This document shows, piece by piece, positions 28,664 through 36,912 of a DNA stretch of 64,000 nt (positions are counted from its first letter, which is position 1; the number at the start of each line of letters is the position of its first letter). Below the pieces are notes generated by a model. The model ran no database searches, was not told the DNA's origin, and saw nothing but the letters and a program-made list of their open reading frames with translations. The stretch is taken from the NCBI RefSeq assembly GCF_027886425.1, contig NZ_CP115671.1, positions 186,001 to 250,000 on the forward strand, read 5' to 3'. The translations under genes were made by a program, and so were the position numbers. This stretch comes from Brevundimonas vesicularis (lineage in GTDB: Bacteria > Pseudomonadota > Alphaproteobacteria > Caulobacterales > Caulobacteraceae).

Positions 28664-28720
28664 TGGATCGCTGACCGTGGCGCCGTTGCACCGTCGCGGT
28701 CGTGCGCCTAGCCTTGCCGG

Positions 28721-29476
28721 ATGAGCAAGCCGGACGCCGCCACCCTTCCCCGCCCCGTCGCCGCCGCGCGCCGCAAGGCGGCTGGCGCTGCCCCGGCGCG
28801 GCGCGGCCGGCCGCCCAAGACCGAGGCCAAGGCGGCGGGCGAGACGCGCGATCTGATCCTGGATGCGGCCGAGGACCTGTTTTCCAAACACGGCTTCTAC
28901 GGCGTCACCATCCGCGAGGTGGCGCGCGAGGCCGGCGTCGATACGGCCCTGGTCCACTACTATTTCGGGGCCAAGCGCGAGCTGTTCGACGCCGTCTTCC
29001 TGCGCCGGGCCGAGGTCTGGAACGACGACCGCGTCGCCGCCATCGATCGCTATGCCGAGACGGCGGGCGACGACATGACGCTGGAGGGCTTGCTGGAGGC
29101 CTTCCTGCGGCCGCCGTTCGAATGGTCGCTGAAGGGCGGGCCGGGCTGGAAGCACTATTCCGCCCTGGTGGCTCAGACCAACGCCAACCCCAGTTTCGGC
29201 GGCGAGACGATGGCGCGCTATTTTGACCCGGCCATCCACCGGTTGATCGAGCTGATCGCCAGGGTGCTGCCCGAGGCCAGCGAGGTCGATCTGTACTGGG
29301 GCTATCACAATCTGTCGGGCGCCCTGACCCTGACCCTGGGCGAGACCGGGCGCCTGGACCGGCTGTCGAACGGGCGGGCGCGATCCGGCGATCTCGAGAC
29401 GGCGGGCGACTACATGGTCCGGTTCGCCGCCGCCGGCTTCCGGGCCGTGGTCGGAATGTCGCTCCGCCAAGCCTGA
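28721..29476 (+). CDS. TetR/AcrR family transcriptional regulator
   Basis: The 251-residue protein has a basic, Ala/Pro-rich N-terminal tail of about 45 residues. The TetR DNA-binding domain follows (TRDLILDAAEDLFSKHGFYG, then TIREVAREAGVDTALVHYYF). The C-terminal ligand domain includes HYSALVAQTNANPSF and a helix pair ending GFRAVVGMSLRQA. It is divergent from a TonB receptor gene with palindromes between them, so it probably represses that receptor and itself. The inducing ligand is unknown, although the arrangement suggests a nutrient taken up by the receptor. Its stop abuts that of the convergent DUF2306 gene. Confidence 0.9.
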   Translation: MSKPDAATLPRPVAAARRKAAGAAPARRGRPPKTEAKAAGETRDLILDAAEDLFSKHGFYGVTIREVAREAGVDTALVHYYFGAKRELFDAVFLRRAEVWNDDRVAAIDRYAETAGDDMTLEGLLEAFLRPPFEWSLKGGPGWKHYSALVAQTNANPSFGGETMARYFDPAIHRLIELIARVLPEASEVDLYWGYHNLSGALTLTLGETGRLDRLSNGRARSGDLETAGDYMVRFAAAGFRAVVGMSLRQA

Positions 29477-30007
29477 TCAGTTCGGACCGAAGAAGACGGC
29501 CCACATCAGCCGACCGGGCAGGAAGGTGAAGGCGCCGGCCACGATCAGTCCGCCGACGAACATCCCCGTCATGGCGCGCCGATGCGCCGCCACCCGGTGA
29601 CGCCGGGCGGCGTACACCGCCATCGGCAGGGCGACCACGGTCCAACCGCTGAGCAGATGGATCAGGGACAGGCCGCCGGGTCCGTTCGGATTGAGCTGAT
29701 GGATGAAGAAGGAGCTGACCGCTGTGGTCGCCATGGCCATCACCCACATCCAACCCAGAGTCCGGTGCAGCCGGTTTCCCTTGACCCCGACCAGCAGGAC
29801 GACTCCCATCGCCAGCGCCGTCACGGCCGCCGCCACATGGATCTGGATCGTCGTCGGCGACGCAAGCAGCGGGCCCCAGCGCGGGGCATGAAGGACATAG
29901 CCGACGCTCAACATCCGTCCCCCGTCGACCAAAAGATAGGCGACGAGCGGCACGATCAGCAGCGTCAGAGCCAAGGCCGACGATGCGAGGCGAGACAGGC
30001 GAGGCAT
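29477..30007 (-). CDS. DUF2306-like multi-pass membrane protein
   Basis: The 176-residue protein has about four or five hydrophobic helices and the features HVAAAVTALAMGVVLLVGVKG, HRTLGWMWV and HRRAMTGMFVGGLIVAG. These histidine-bearing helices resemble the DUF2306 family of putative haem-less or haem-binding membrane proteins; the function is unknown. The start at 30007 is supported by GGAGAT upstream; an in-frame extension to 30100 is less likely. It diverges from a membrane-anchored LytTR regulator 117 bp away, a likely control partner. Confidence 0.75.
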   Translation of the reverse strand: MPRLSRLASSALALTLLIVPLVAYLLVDGGRMLSVGYVLHAPRWGPLLASPTTIQIHVAAAVTALAMGVVLLVGVKGNRLHRTLGWMWVMAMATTAVSSFFIHQLNPNGPGGLSLIHLLSGWTVVALPMAVYAARRHRVAAHRRAMTGMFVGGLIVAGAFTFLPGRLMWAVFFGPN

Positions 30008-30124
30008 GGGGATATCTCCGTTTCCACCGCCTTGCCGCGGCGCTTCGATCATTGCATCCCGGCTTTCGCCAACGGCCGTCCAGACTGCGCCAACGCCCAC
30101 CCGACTTTCCCGAGGTTGGAAATC

Positions 30125-30928
30125 ATGGTCTCAAGGCGGGACCTCCAGATGCCGAAAGCCGCCATGACGTCCCAAGCCGCCGACCGCCGCCGCACCTTTT
30201 TGCGTGGGCTTATCGTCGCCGTTCTGGCGGGCGTCTTTCTGGCGGTGACCGGCGCTTTCGGCAGCGCGGGAGCGTCCTTGCCCGTGCGCTTGGCCTATTG
30301 GGTGGTGATCATGGTGCTGGGCGGGCTTTGGGGGCATCTGTGCAGCGTCTTGGTCAGCCGATTTCTGGATTCGGACGAGCGGCCTTGGCTGACGATTGCG
30401 GCCATGGTCCTGATCATCACCGGGCCGCTGTGCGTGCTGGTCTGGGCGGCGACGGGATTGTTCTTCGCCCAGAGGCTCTATCCGCTGGCGGTGCTGCCGC
30501 AGCTGATCGTGCCTGTGTTGGTCATTACGGCGGCGGTGACGACGTTGAACGTCTTTCTGGGGCGGGCCGTGCCGGTCCAGACCCATGCGGCGGCCCCCGA
30601 GACGCCGGCCCGGCCCGTGCGGTTTCTGGACCGCCTGCCGATGAAGCTGAAAGGCGCGACGATCCGGGCCGTGCAGGCCGAGGACCATTATCTGCGCATC
30701 CATACCGACCGGGGATCGGATCTGATCCTGATGCGGCTGTCGGATGCGGTCGAGGAGCTGGAGGGGCTGGAGGGCGCCCAGACGCACCGCAGTTGGTGGG
30801 TGGCGCGCGAGGCGGTGCGCGGGGTCGAGCGCGGCGACGGGCGCGCGACCCTGACGCTGGACGGCGGTCTGTCGGCGCCGGTCAGCCGCCGCTACGCCCG
30901 GATGCTGCGCGACGCCGAATGGTGGTGA
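30125..30928 (+). CDS. Membrane-anchored LytTR DNA-binding transcriptional regulator
   Basis: The 267-residue protein has four hydrophobic helices in the first ~155 residues. A C-terminal LytTR domain follows (about residues 170-265: IRAVQAEDHYLRIHTDRG, LMRLSDAVEEL, HRSWWVAREAV). It has no receiver domain, so it is a one-component regulator sensing at or through the membrane. The start at 30125 follows GAGGTTGGA; later Met codons (30149, 30164) are possible. LytTR proteins of this plan often regulate the adjacent membrane-protein gene, here the divergent DUF2306 gene. Confidence 0.85.
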   Translation: MVSRRDLQMPKAAMTSQAADRRRTFLRGLIVAVLAGVFLAVTGAFGSAGASLPVRLAYWVVIMVLGGLWGHLCSVLVSRFLDSDERPWLTIAAMVLIITGPLCVLVWAATGLFFAQRLYPLAVLPQLIVPVLVITAAVTTLNVFLGRAVPVQTHAAAPETPARPVRFLDRLPMKLKGATIRAVQAEDHYLRIHTDRGSDLILMRLSDAVEELEGLEGAQTHRSWWVAREAVRGVERGDGRATLTLDGGLSAPVSRRYARMLRDAEWW

Positions 30929-30999
30929 CGCTCTCTTTGAGCGCATGATTCACGCTTCGGACGGGGCCGCGTTGCGCCCCGATCCGAAACGATCACGCG

Positions 31000-31461
31000 C
31001 TAGGGCGCGGGCTGGGTGGTCAGCATCGACGCGGGCGCCGCGCAGCCGGTCAGCTCGTCATCGCCAATCTCGACCTTGGCCGTCAGCGGATAGGTGCGGT
31101 CGCTCATGCCGTCCGAACATTCGGTGGCGATCAGCACGACGTTCAGCGCCTTGTTCAGATTGGTCGAGCTGGCGAAGGTCGCGACCGTGCCCTGGACCGT
31201 CGCGCCATGGTTCGGCGCGCGCTGGGTCGGCTGATCGACGCGGGTGTAGATCAGGGCGTCCGGCGTGATCTCCACGCCCCAGAAAGGTTCGGTGCCCAGC
31301 GCGCGCACCGGCTGGCCCAGATCGACCCCGCCCAGGGTGACGGCGGCCTGGGGCTGCGGCGCCGGCTTGGGCTTGGAATCCTCGCGGTCGTAACAGGCGC
31401 CGAGCGAAAGGCCGGCGAGGGCGATGGCGAGCGGGGCGGCGGCGAGCGGAATGAGGCGCAT
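31000..31461 (-). CDS. Putative lipoprotein, COG3650-like
   Basis: The 153-residue protein has a lipoprotein signal (LAGLSLGACY, lipobox LGAC), so it should be membrane-anchored in the periplasm. The mature part contains GTEPFWGVEI, typical of the COG3650/YjfY-like group of unknown function, and a C-terminal pair of cysteines (ATECSDGM, LTGCAAP) that could form a disulfide. It lies alone between the LytTR gene and the DNA methyltransferase gene, which is divergent from it. Confidence 0.75.
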   Translation of the reverse strand: MRLIPLAAAPLAIALAGLSLGACYDREDSKPKPAPQPQAAVTLGGVDLGQPVRALGTEPFWGVEITPDALIYTRVDQPTQRAPNHGATVQGTVATFASSTNLNKALNVVLIATECSDGMSDRTYPLTAKVEIGDDELTGCAAPASMLTTQPAP

Positions 31462-31540
31462 GACGGCTCCTTTTGGTTCGGGCGCAGGTGAGGTCCCGGC
31501 CGCCCTCGGTCAAGGGGCGCGGCTGGGTTATGCTGGTCCC

Positions 31541-32659
31541 ATGTCGATTCGCCCCACCGCATTCGAGTTCTTCGCCGGGGGCGGCCTGGCGGGGTTGGGA
31601 CTGTCCGCCGCCGGCATCGACACCGTCTTGGCCAACGACATGGACGCGGCCAAGGCGCGCGCCTTTAAAGCCAATCATCCACATACCCCGTTTCGTCAGG
31701 GCGATGTCTGGACCCTGACCGTCGACGATCTGCCAGGACGGCCCGACATGGCCTGGGCCTCGTCGCCCTGTCAGGACGTCAGCCTGGCGGGCGCGCGCGG
31801 CGGGCTGGAGGCCGGGCGGTCGGGCGCCTTCTGGGGCTTTTGGCGGCTGATGCAGGGGCTGGCGGCCGAGGGGCGCAGCCCGCGCGTGATCGTGCTGGAG
31901 AACGTCATCGGCCTGCTGACCTCAGGCCAAGGGCGAGATTTCTCGGCCGTCTGCACGGCGATGGTCGAGGCGGGCTATACGGTCGGCGCGCTGGAGATGG
32001 ACGCCGCTCACTGGCTGCCCCAGTCGCGACCGCGTTTGTTCGTTGTGGCTATTCAGGGCGAAGCCACGCCGGCGGCCGGTCCGACCCAGCCCTTCCATTC
32101 ACCCCGTCTCATCGCCGCCCACGCGCGCCTGCCCGAGGCGGTGAAGGCGGCCTGGGCTTGGTGGTCGCTGCCTTCGCCGTCGCAGCGCAATCCGGACCTG
32201 GCGGCCATTCTGGAGCCGGACGACGCCGTCAACTGGCTGGACGATGCGGACGCCATCCTGGCCCTGGCCGCGCCGCTGCACCGCGCCCGGATCGCGTCGG
32301 CCCTGGCCTCTGGACAGCGTTGCGTCGGCGCCGCCTATCGCCGGGTGCGGACCGAGAACGGCCGCAAGGTCCAGCGTCTGGAAATCCGGTTCGATGGTCT
32401 GGCCGGATGCCTGAGGACGCCGGCCGGCGGCTCGTCGCGTCAATATGTGGTGGTGTGCGATCGGGGCTTGGCGCGGGTTCGGCGGCTGACCGGGCGCGAG
32501 GCCGCGCGGCTGATGGGCGTGTCTGACGACTATCGCCTGCCGTCGAGCGAAAGCGCGGCGCTGAAGCTGATGGGCGACGCGGTCGCCGTGCCGGTGGTCA
32601 GGGCGTTGGCTGATGGGCTGTTGCTGCCCGCGCTGGTGGATCGACGCGCCGCCGCCTGA
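31541..32659 (+). CDS. Orphan DNA cytosine-5 methyltransferase
   Basis: The 372-residue C5 methyltransferase shows motif I FEFFAGGGLAGLGL, motif IV with catalytic Cys77 (SSPCQDVSLAG), motif VI LENVIGLL, motif VIII QSRPRLFVV and motif X LMGDAVAVPVV. The target-recognition region lies around residues 210-300, so the sequence it methylates cannot be read directly. No restriction endonuclease or helper is adjacent, so it is best called an orphan (regulatory or decayed R-M) enzyme. The GC content matches the neighbours. It is convergent with ydbL, with a minus-strand terminator between them. Confidence 0.92.
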   Translation: MSIRPTAFEFFAGGGLAGLGLSAAGIDTVLANDMDAAKARAFKANHPHTPFRQGDVWTLTVDDLPGRPDMAWASSPCQDVSLAGARGGLEAGRSGAFWGFWRLMQGLAAEGRSPRVIVLENVIGLLTSGQGRDFSAVCTAMVEAGYTVGALEMDAAHWLPQSRPRLFVVAIQGEATPAAGPTQPFHSPRLIAAHARLPEAVKAAWAWWSLPSPSQRNPDLAAILEPDDAVNWLDDADAILALAAPLHRARIASALASGQRCVGAAYRRVRTENGRKVQRLEIRFDGLAGCLRTPAGGSSRQYVVVCDRGLARVRRLTGREAARLMGVSDDYRLPSSESAALKLMGDAVAVPVVRALADGLLLPALVDRRAAA

Positions 32660-32679
32660 CGCCGTCACTGATCGCCAGA

Positions 32680-32713
32680 TAAAAACACCCCCCGGGATAT
32701 CGCCCGAGGGGTG
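32680..32713 (-). terminator. Intrinsic terminator downstream of ydbL
   Basis: An 11-position stem with one mismatch (CACCCC-C-CGGG with its complement) closes a 6-nt loop. On the minus strand it is followed by TTTTT. It lies 16 bp beyond the ydbL stop and ends the ydbH-ynbE-ydbL transcript. Confidence 0.82.
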
Positions 32714-32728
32714 GGAAACATGCGGTAG

Positions 32729-33088
32729 TTAGCGCTGGACCCACTGGCCCTGGGCGTTGCGGTACCATTGGCCCGAGGAGATGCGGGGCAGCAGCTGGGC
32801 CTCGAACATCCGGGCCCCGGCGACATCCGCCGAAGTGCCCGCGTCGGCGGCGCTGCGGGCGTAGGCGGCGCGGCGGCCGGAGTTGGTGGCGTCGACGGCT
32901 GCGCGCAGGCTGGCGTCCGAGGTCGGGGTGCGGAAGCCCAGATAACCGTCGGCCTGCTCACCCACGGTGCCAGCGGCCTTGGCCTGGTCGATCTGCGCCT
33001 TCTGGGCGCTGGTCTGGGCGATGGCGGCGCCCGCGACGCCCAGAGCCGCAACGGCGGCGCCGATGACGAAGAGTTTTCGGAAGGTCAT
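32729..33088 (-). CDS. ydbL: YdbL family (DUF1318) periplasmic protein
   Basis: The 119-residue protein has a cleavable signal peptide (cleavage near AIAQ, residue 25). The DUF1318 core follows (AQIDQAKAAGTVGEQADGYLGF; NSGRRAAYARSA). It ends in GQWYRNAQGQWVQR. It is the last gene of a ydbH-ynbE-ydbL set. In E. coli YdbL affects YdbH/YnbE bridge assembly; the same role here is inferred from synteny. Confidence 0.88.
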   Translation of the reverse strand: MTFRKLFVIGAAVAALGVAGAAIAQTSAQKAQIDQAKAAGTVGEQADGYLGFRTPTSDASLRAAVDATNSGRRAAYARSAADAGTSADVAGARMFEAQLLPRISSGQWYRNAQGQWVQR

Positions 33089-33121
33089 GTCAGCCTGTCC
33101 CTTTCAGAGAGAAGCGGGAAA

Positions 33122-33310
33122 TCAGAAGAGGTTGGGGTTCTGCTGCAACAGCTGCTGCAGCTCCTGGTCCAGCCGAACGCGCACGTCGGCGTCCAGCTTG
33201 GCGTAGATCTGGATCGGCGCGACCTCAAGACGGATGGTCGGGGCGCAGGCCGCGAGGGCGACGACGACGGCTCCGAAACCGAGGCCGGCCAGTTGGCGCT
33301 TGTGGATCAT
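33122..33310 (-). CDS. ynbE: YnbE-like small outer-membrane lipoprotein
   Basis: The 62-residue lipoprotein has a lipobox at VVALAACAPT and a short mature part (TIRLEVAPIQIYAKLDADV) ending in a Gln-rich helix QELQQLLQQNPNLF. The start at 33310 is preferred over upstream GTG/ATG extensions to 33391 because the signal peptide begins there. In E. coli YnbE binds the C-terminus of YdbH at the outer membrane to complete a lipid-transfer bridge. The gene lies between ydbH and ydbL, 33 bp from the latter, matching that operon. Confidence 0.85.
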   Translation of the reverse strand: MIHKRQLAGLGFGAVVVALAACAPTIRLEVAPIQIYAKLDADVRVRLDQELQQLLQQNPNLF

Positions 33311-33387
33311 GACGTGGGCTCCGGTTCGGCCGAGGGTGATGTCTCTAATAGCACGCCGTCCAATGAACGCGCGCTGAATGGTGAAGT

Positions 33388-36300
33388 TCAATCGGCAGGC
33401 GCCGGGACGGGCGCGGGCGTCGCATCCTGCTGACCCTGGCGAGCGCGATTGACGGCCAGCAGATCCGAGATCAGCTGGTTGGCGTTCAGGGTCGTGTCCA
33501 GCGTCAGATCGATCTGGGTGTTCGACGGCAACGGCAGTTTGCGGTTCAGGAACTGGCGGCTGATCAGTTCGCCGATCGTCAGCCGAAGCTCCTGGCGCTT
33601 GGGCGGATCGTGGCGGCCGCGAATGTGGAACAGGACCGCCAGACGCCCGCCGTCCAGGCTGTTCACATCGGCGCTGAGCTGGTCGAAGGACAGGTTCTCC
33701 ATCGCCTGATAGGCCAGGTCCTCGACGACGTTTTCCGACACCTCGCCGCCCCCGCCGCTGGCGGCGACATCGGTCAGGACGTCCCGCTTTATCGACAGGC
33801 GGCCCGGCTGGACCGCCTCCAGCTTGCCGGCGGTGATCTTGAGCCCGCGCTTGGGGTCCATGATGAAGGGCAGGCGGCCCGAGACGACGGCGTCCAGCTG
33901 AACCTTGTCGTCAAAGCCGGTGTCGGCGACAATATCGCCCAGCTGCACCCGATCCAGCACGATCACGCCGCTGTAGGGCTGGGTCGCGTCCAGCGGGACG
34001 GTGAAGGGCTCGACCGAGACGGTCCCGCCGCCGGCGATGACCTGGGCGCCGTCGATCAGCACCCCGGCCTCATTGATCGAGAAAGTCACATCCAGCGCGG
34101 TGACCGCCGTGCCGACGGCGAGGCTGTCGGCCGTCAGCTTCTGGTTCGGGGCGGTGATCAGGGGCGTCAGGCTGCTGAAGACGATGTCGCCGCGCAGGCC
34201 CTTCACGGCCCCGACCGGACTGACGAAATCCAGGCCCGGCGTGACCAGATGGCCGCTGGAGGTCGGTTCGGCGTCCTTGGTCCAGTCGAAACGCCCGTCG
34301 AAGCTCACGGCGCCCTCGACCGGCGACTGCAGGAAGTCGGCGGCCAAGGGGCTGAGCATCGCCGGCTGAAGCCCATGCTCGGCGAAGGTCACGTTCGGGG
34401 CAGTGATGACGATGCCGCCCGATCCGGTGCGGCCATCGTGCGCCAGGGTCAGGCGGCCGAGACCATAGGCGGCCGCCGCGCCCGTGCCCTTCAGATCGAA
34501 GGCGCCGCTCCAGCGTTCGTTGGCTAGTGTCGCAGATCCTGTGGCGGAAAGCGGTTCGAACCGTTCCGGCGTCAGGGCGTCGACGACGCGGGCGGCGGCC
34601 ACATTGGCGGTCAAACCGATGCCCGCCTTGGTCCCATCGACGGTGACACGGCCCGAGGCGTCGGCGAACCGCATGCCGAGGAAGGGCGCCTGGGCCGAGA
34701 CCTGACTGAACCCGCCCGCGACGCGCCAGACGCCGTCCTTCGACGTCAACAGCGGACCGCCCTGGGGACACAGCTTGCCGGCGACCTGATGGACGTCGTT
34801 CTCGTCCAGCTCCAGCCGCTCGACGGTCAGGTCGACGCAGTCCGATGTCGCATAGGTCAGCCGGCCGGCGTTCATAGCCAGGACGCCGCGCGTCCGGGCG
34901 TCGATGCCGCCCGCCAGGTCGAAATCCAGTCGGGCGCGACCGTCCAGCATGGCTTCGAACCCGCCCTCGGTAAGACGCCAGTTCGGGATCGCGACGGACA
35001 TTTCCGGCAGGCCCTTGCCGCGCGTTGCGGTCACGGTCATCGCCCCGCCGCCCAGCCGTCCCGGCTCGCCCTGATAGGCGCCGCCCTGACCTTGAGCCAC
35101 CGTCAGGACGCCGCCGTTGGCGGGCGTCAGGGTCACGGGACGCGACAGGCCGACGGTGGTGCCGGCCGCGCCCGTGGCGAAGCGGATGGCGGGCGCGTTC
35201 AGGGCGAAGCGTCCCAGCGCGCGCTTCATCTCAGCCAGCTCGGCGATGTCGTCGGTGCCGACCGCGCCGAACAGGGGCCAGGCGCCGTCGGCGGCGCGAA
35301 GCGATCCGTTCGCCGCGATCTGAAGCCCGCCGTCGCTGACCACGTCCAGATTCAGGTCGGCGCGGCCGCGCTTCAGCGCCAGGTCGCCGAAACCGAAACG
35401 ATCGAAGGTCGCGCTCAAAGGGCCTGTCGTCTCGAAGGCCGCATCCTTGCCGCCCAAGGCCAGGTCGCGCGACGTCAACGACAATCCGCCGATCGTCGTC
35501 TGACCCGTCCGTCCCGAACCGGCGTTCAGGGACAGCGGCCCCTGCATGCGCCAGCGCACGGCGTCGTCGCGCGACACCGTCAGCTTGCTGCGCGTCGCCG
35601 TTGCGGCGACATCGGCGATGCGCAGGTCCGCGCCCTCGACGGCCGCCGCCTTCAGCGCGGTCGTGACTTCGCCGTCCAGCCGGAAGGTTTCGATCCAGCC
35701 GGAGACGACGCCGTCGAACCGGGCGGCGACATCGGCGCTGCGGGCGCTGAGCGTTGGGGTTCCCAGGCGCTCGCCCGTCAGGCGGCCGTCCAGAACCGCC
35801 CGGCCGTCGCCGCGCCGCGTCTTCAGATCCGGATAGGGCAGATCGCCGGTCAGCGTCAGCGCAGCCCCCTGCCCCCGCGCAGCCGGTGTCGCGAAGCTGT
35901 CGGCGGCGGCCGACAGCTTGATCGCCATCCGGTCGCCGGTCGTGGTCAGGTCCAGCAGGCCGGAAAGGCCCTGAGCCTGCGTCTTACCACTCTTCAGCGC
36001 GGCGTTCGGCAGGCGCGCCGCCAGCCGCATCAGCTTGCCGTCGTCAATCCGGGCGTCAGCCAGCAGATCGACCGGCCCGTATTCAGTATTCAACCGCCCG
36101 CGACCGCCCTCGACGATGACCAGGGGTCCGCGCGAATCCGGGCGCGGCGGCCCGCCGGTGAACTCCTTGATCAGCGGGTCCAGCGAGCCGAACGACAGCT
36201 TTCCGCCCTTCCAGCTGGCGCGGGCGACCGGTCGCAGCAGGCGGATGCGGCTGGGGGTCACGCCCAGGCCCGACTTGGACCACGGCAGGGCGACCGCGTA

Positions 36301-36594
36301 ATCGACCTCTGCCCGCTCGACCACGACATCCGGATTGTCGGGATCGCCGATGCGGATGCGGCCGACGAAGCCGTCGATCTCGATCCGCTCCACCTCGACA
36401 TCGGCCGGAATCCCGCGCTGGTCCAGCCAGCCGACGAGGACATTGCGGGCCACCGCGCGGCGATTGAGATAGATCAGGGCCGCCACCACGCCGATCAGCA
36501 GCGCCAGAATCAGAACGCCGACTGCGACGGCGCGCAGGATGCGACGGGTCTTGGCCTGCGGCTTTGGCTTTGGCTTGGACGGTGTGTCGGTCAA
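33388..36594 (-). CDS. ydbH: YdbH-family AsmA-like protein
   Basis: The 1068-residue protein has an N-terminal cytosolic tail (KPKPKPQAKTRRILRAV), one transmembrane helix (about residues 25-45) and a very long periplasmic region of beta-rich repeats. This is the plan of AsmA-like inter-membrane lipid bridges (YhdP/TamB/YdbH). The C-terminal part (PLPSNTQIDLTLDTTLNANQ) is the YdbH-type domain. The start is a TTG at 36594 with no better start visible, so the N-terminus is uncertain. Together with ynbE and ydbL it forms a conserved envelope-lipid transport operon. Confidence 0.88.
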   Translation of the reverse strand: MTDTPSKPKPKPQAKTRRILRAVAVGVLILALLIGVVAALIYLNRRAVARNVLVGWLDQRGIPADVEVERIEIDGFVGRIRIGDPDNPDVVVERAEVDYAVALPWSKSGLGVTPSRIRLLRPVARASWKGGKLSFGSLDPLIKEFTGGPPRPDSRGPLVIVEGGRGRLNTEYGPVDLLADARIDDGKLMRLAARLPNAALKSGKTQAQGLSGLLDLTTTGDRMAIKLSAAADSFATPAARGQGAALTLTGDLPYPDLKTRRGDGRAVLDGRLTGERLGTPTLSARSADVAARFDGVVSGWIETFRLDGEVTTALKAAAVEGADLRIADVAATATRSKLTVSRDDAVRWRMQGPLSLNAGSGRTGQTTIGGLSLTSRDLALGGKDAAFETTGPLSATFDRFGFGDLALKRGRADLNLDVVSDGGLQIAANGSLRAADGAWPLFGAVGTDDIAELAEMKRALGRFALNAPAIRFATGAAGTTVGLSRPVTLTPANGGVLTVAQGQGGAYQGEPGRLGGGAMTVTATRGKGLPEMSVAIPNWRLTEGGFEAMLDGRARLDFDLAGGIDARTRGVLAMNAGRLTYATSDCVDLTVERLELDENDVHQVAGKLCPQGGPLLTSKDGVWRVAGGFSQVSAQAPFLGMRFADASGRVTVDGTKAGIGLTANVAAARVVDALTPERFEPLSATGSATLANERWSGAFDLKGTGAAAAYGLGRLTLAHDGRTGSGGIVITAPNVTFAEHGLQPAMLSPLAADFLQSPVEGAVSFDGRFDWTKDAEPTSSGHLVTPGLDFVSPVGAVKGLRGDIVFSSLTPLITAPNQKLTADSLAVGTAVTALDVTFSINEAGVLIDGAQVIAGGGTVSVEPFTVPLDATQPYSGVIVLDRVQLGDIVADTGFDDKVQLDAVVSGRLPFIMDPKRGLKITAGKLEAVQPGRLSIKRDVLTDVAASGGGGEVSENVVEDLAYQAMENLSFDQLSADVNSLDGGRLAVLFHIRGRHDPPKRQELRLTIGELISRQFLNRKLPLPSNTQIDLTLDTTLNANQLISDLLAVNRARQGQQDATPAPVPAPAD

Positions 36595-36912
36595 ACGGAT
36601 CGATCGCGTGATTGAAACAGCGGGCCGTCCACCTTGGTCATCCTTGTCTCCAGCACAAGATCAAAGCGTGACGGTCGGTCGTCGGCGCCCGCTTCCTGCC
36701 GGTCAAGCTGGGCCAGATAACGGCGAATCGACAGGTCGGGATCCTCGCACCGTCGAGCTTTGTCTGACGCACGTTAACCGTTTGTAACGGTCTGCTTTCC
36801 AAAATGAGACAAGCGCGGTATAGGACCGCCTTCGCGCCACGGGCGATACGGCGCGATCTTCGAGAACGAGTAAAGCTTTGGCGCCGAAGGCGTCGCAATA
36901 CGACGGGGACCG
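36595..36912. promoter_or_regulatory. Divergent promoter region between ydbH and the M23 peptidase
   Basis: This 318-bp gene-free stretch separates the divergent starts at 36594 and 36913. It holds a 15-bp inverted repeat (ACCGTT-TGT-AACGGT at 36777-36791) beginning inside GTTAACC. The TTAA-N6-GTAA arrangement there is close to but does not match the CtrA consensus. The ribosome site GGGGA lies before the M23 start. No convincing sigma-70 hexamer pair is visible, and I see no small gene in it. Confidence 0.45.

Noticed and set aside
36770..36795. CtrA binding site
   Set aside because: TTAA and the second half are six bases apart and the second half reads GTAA, not the TTAA-N7-TTAA consensus.
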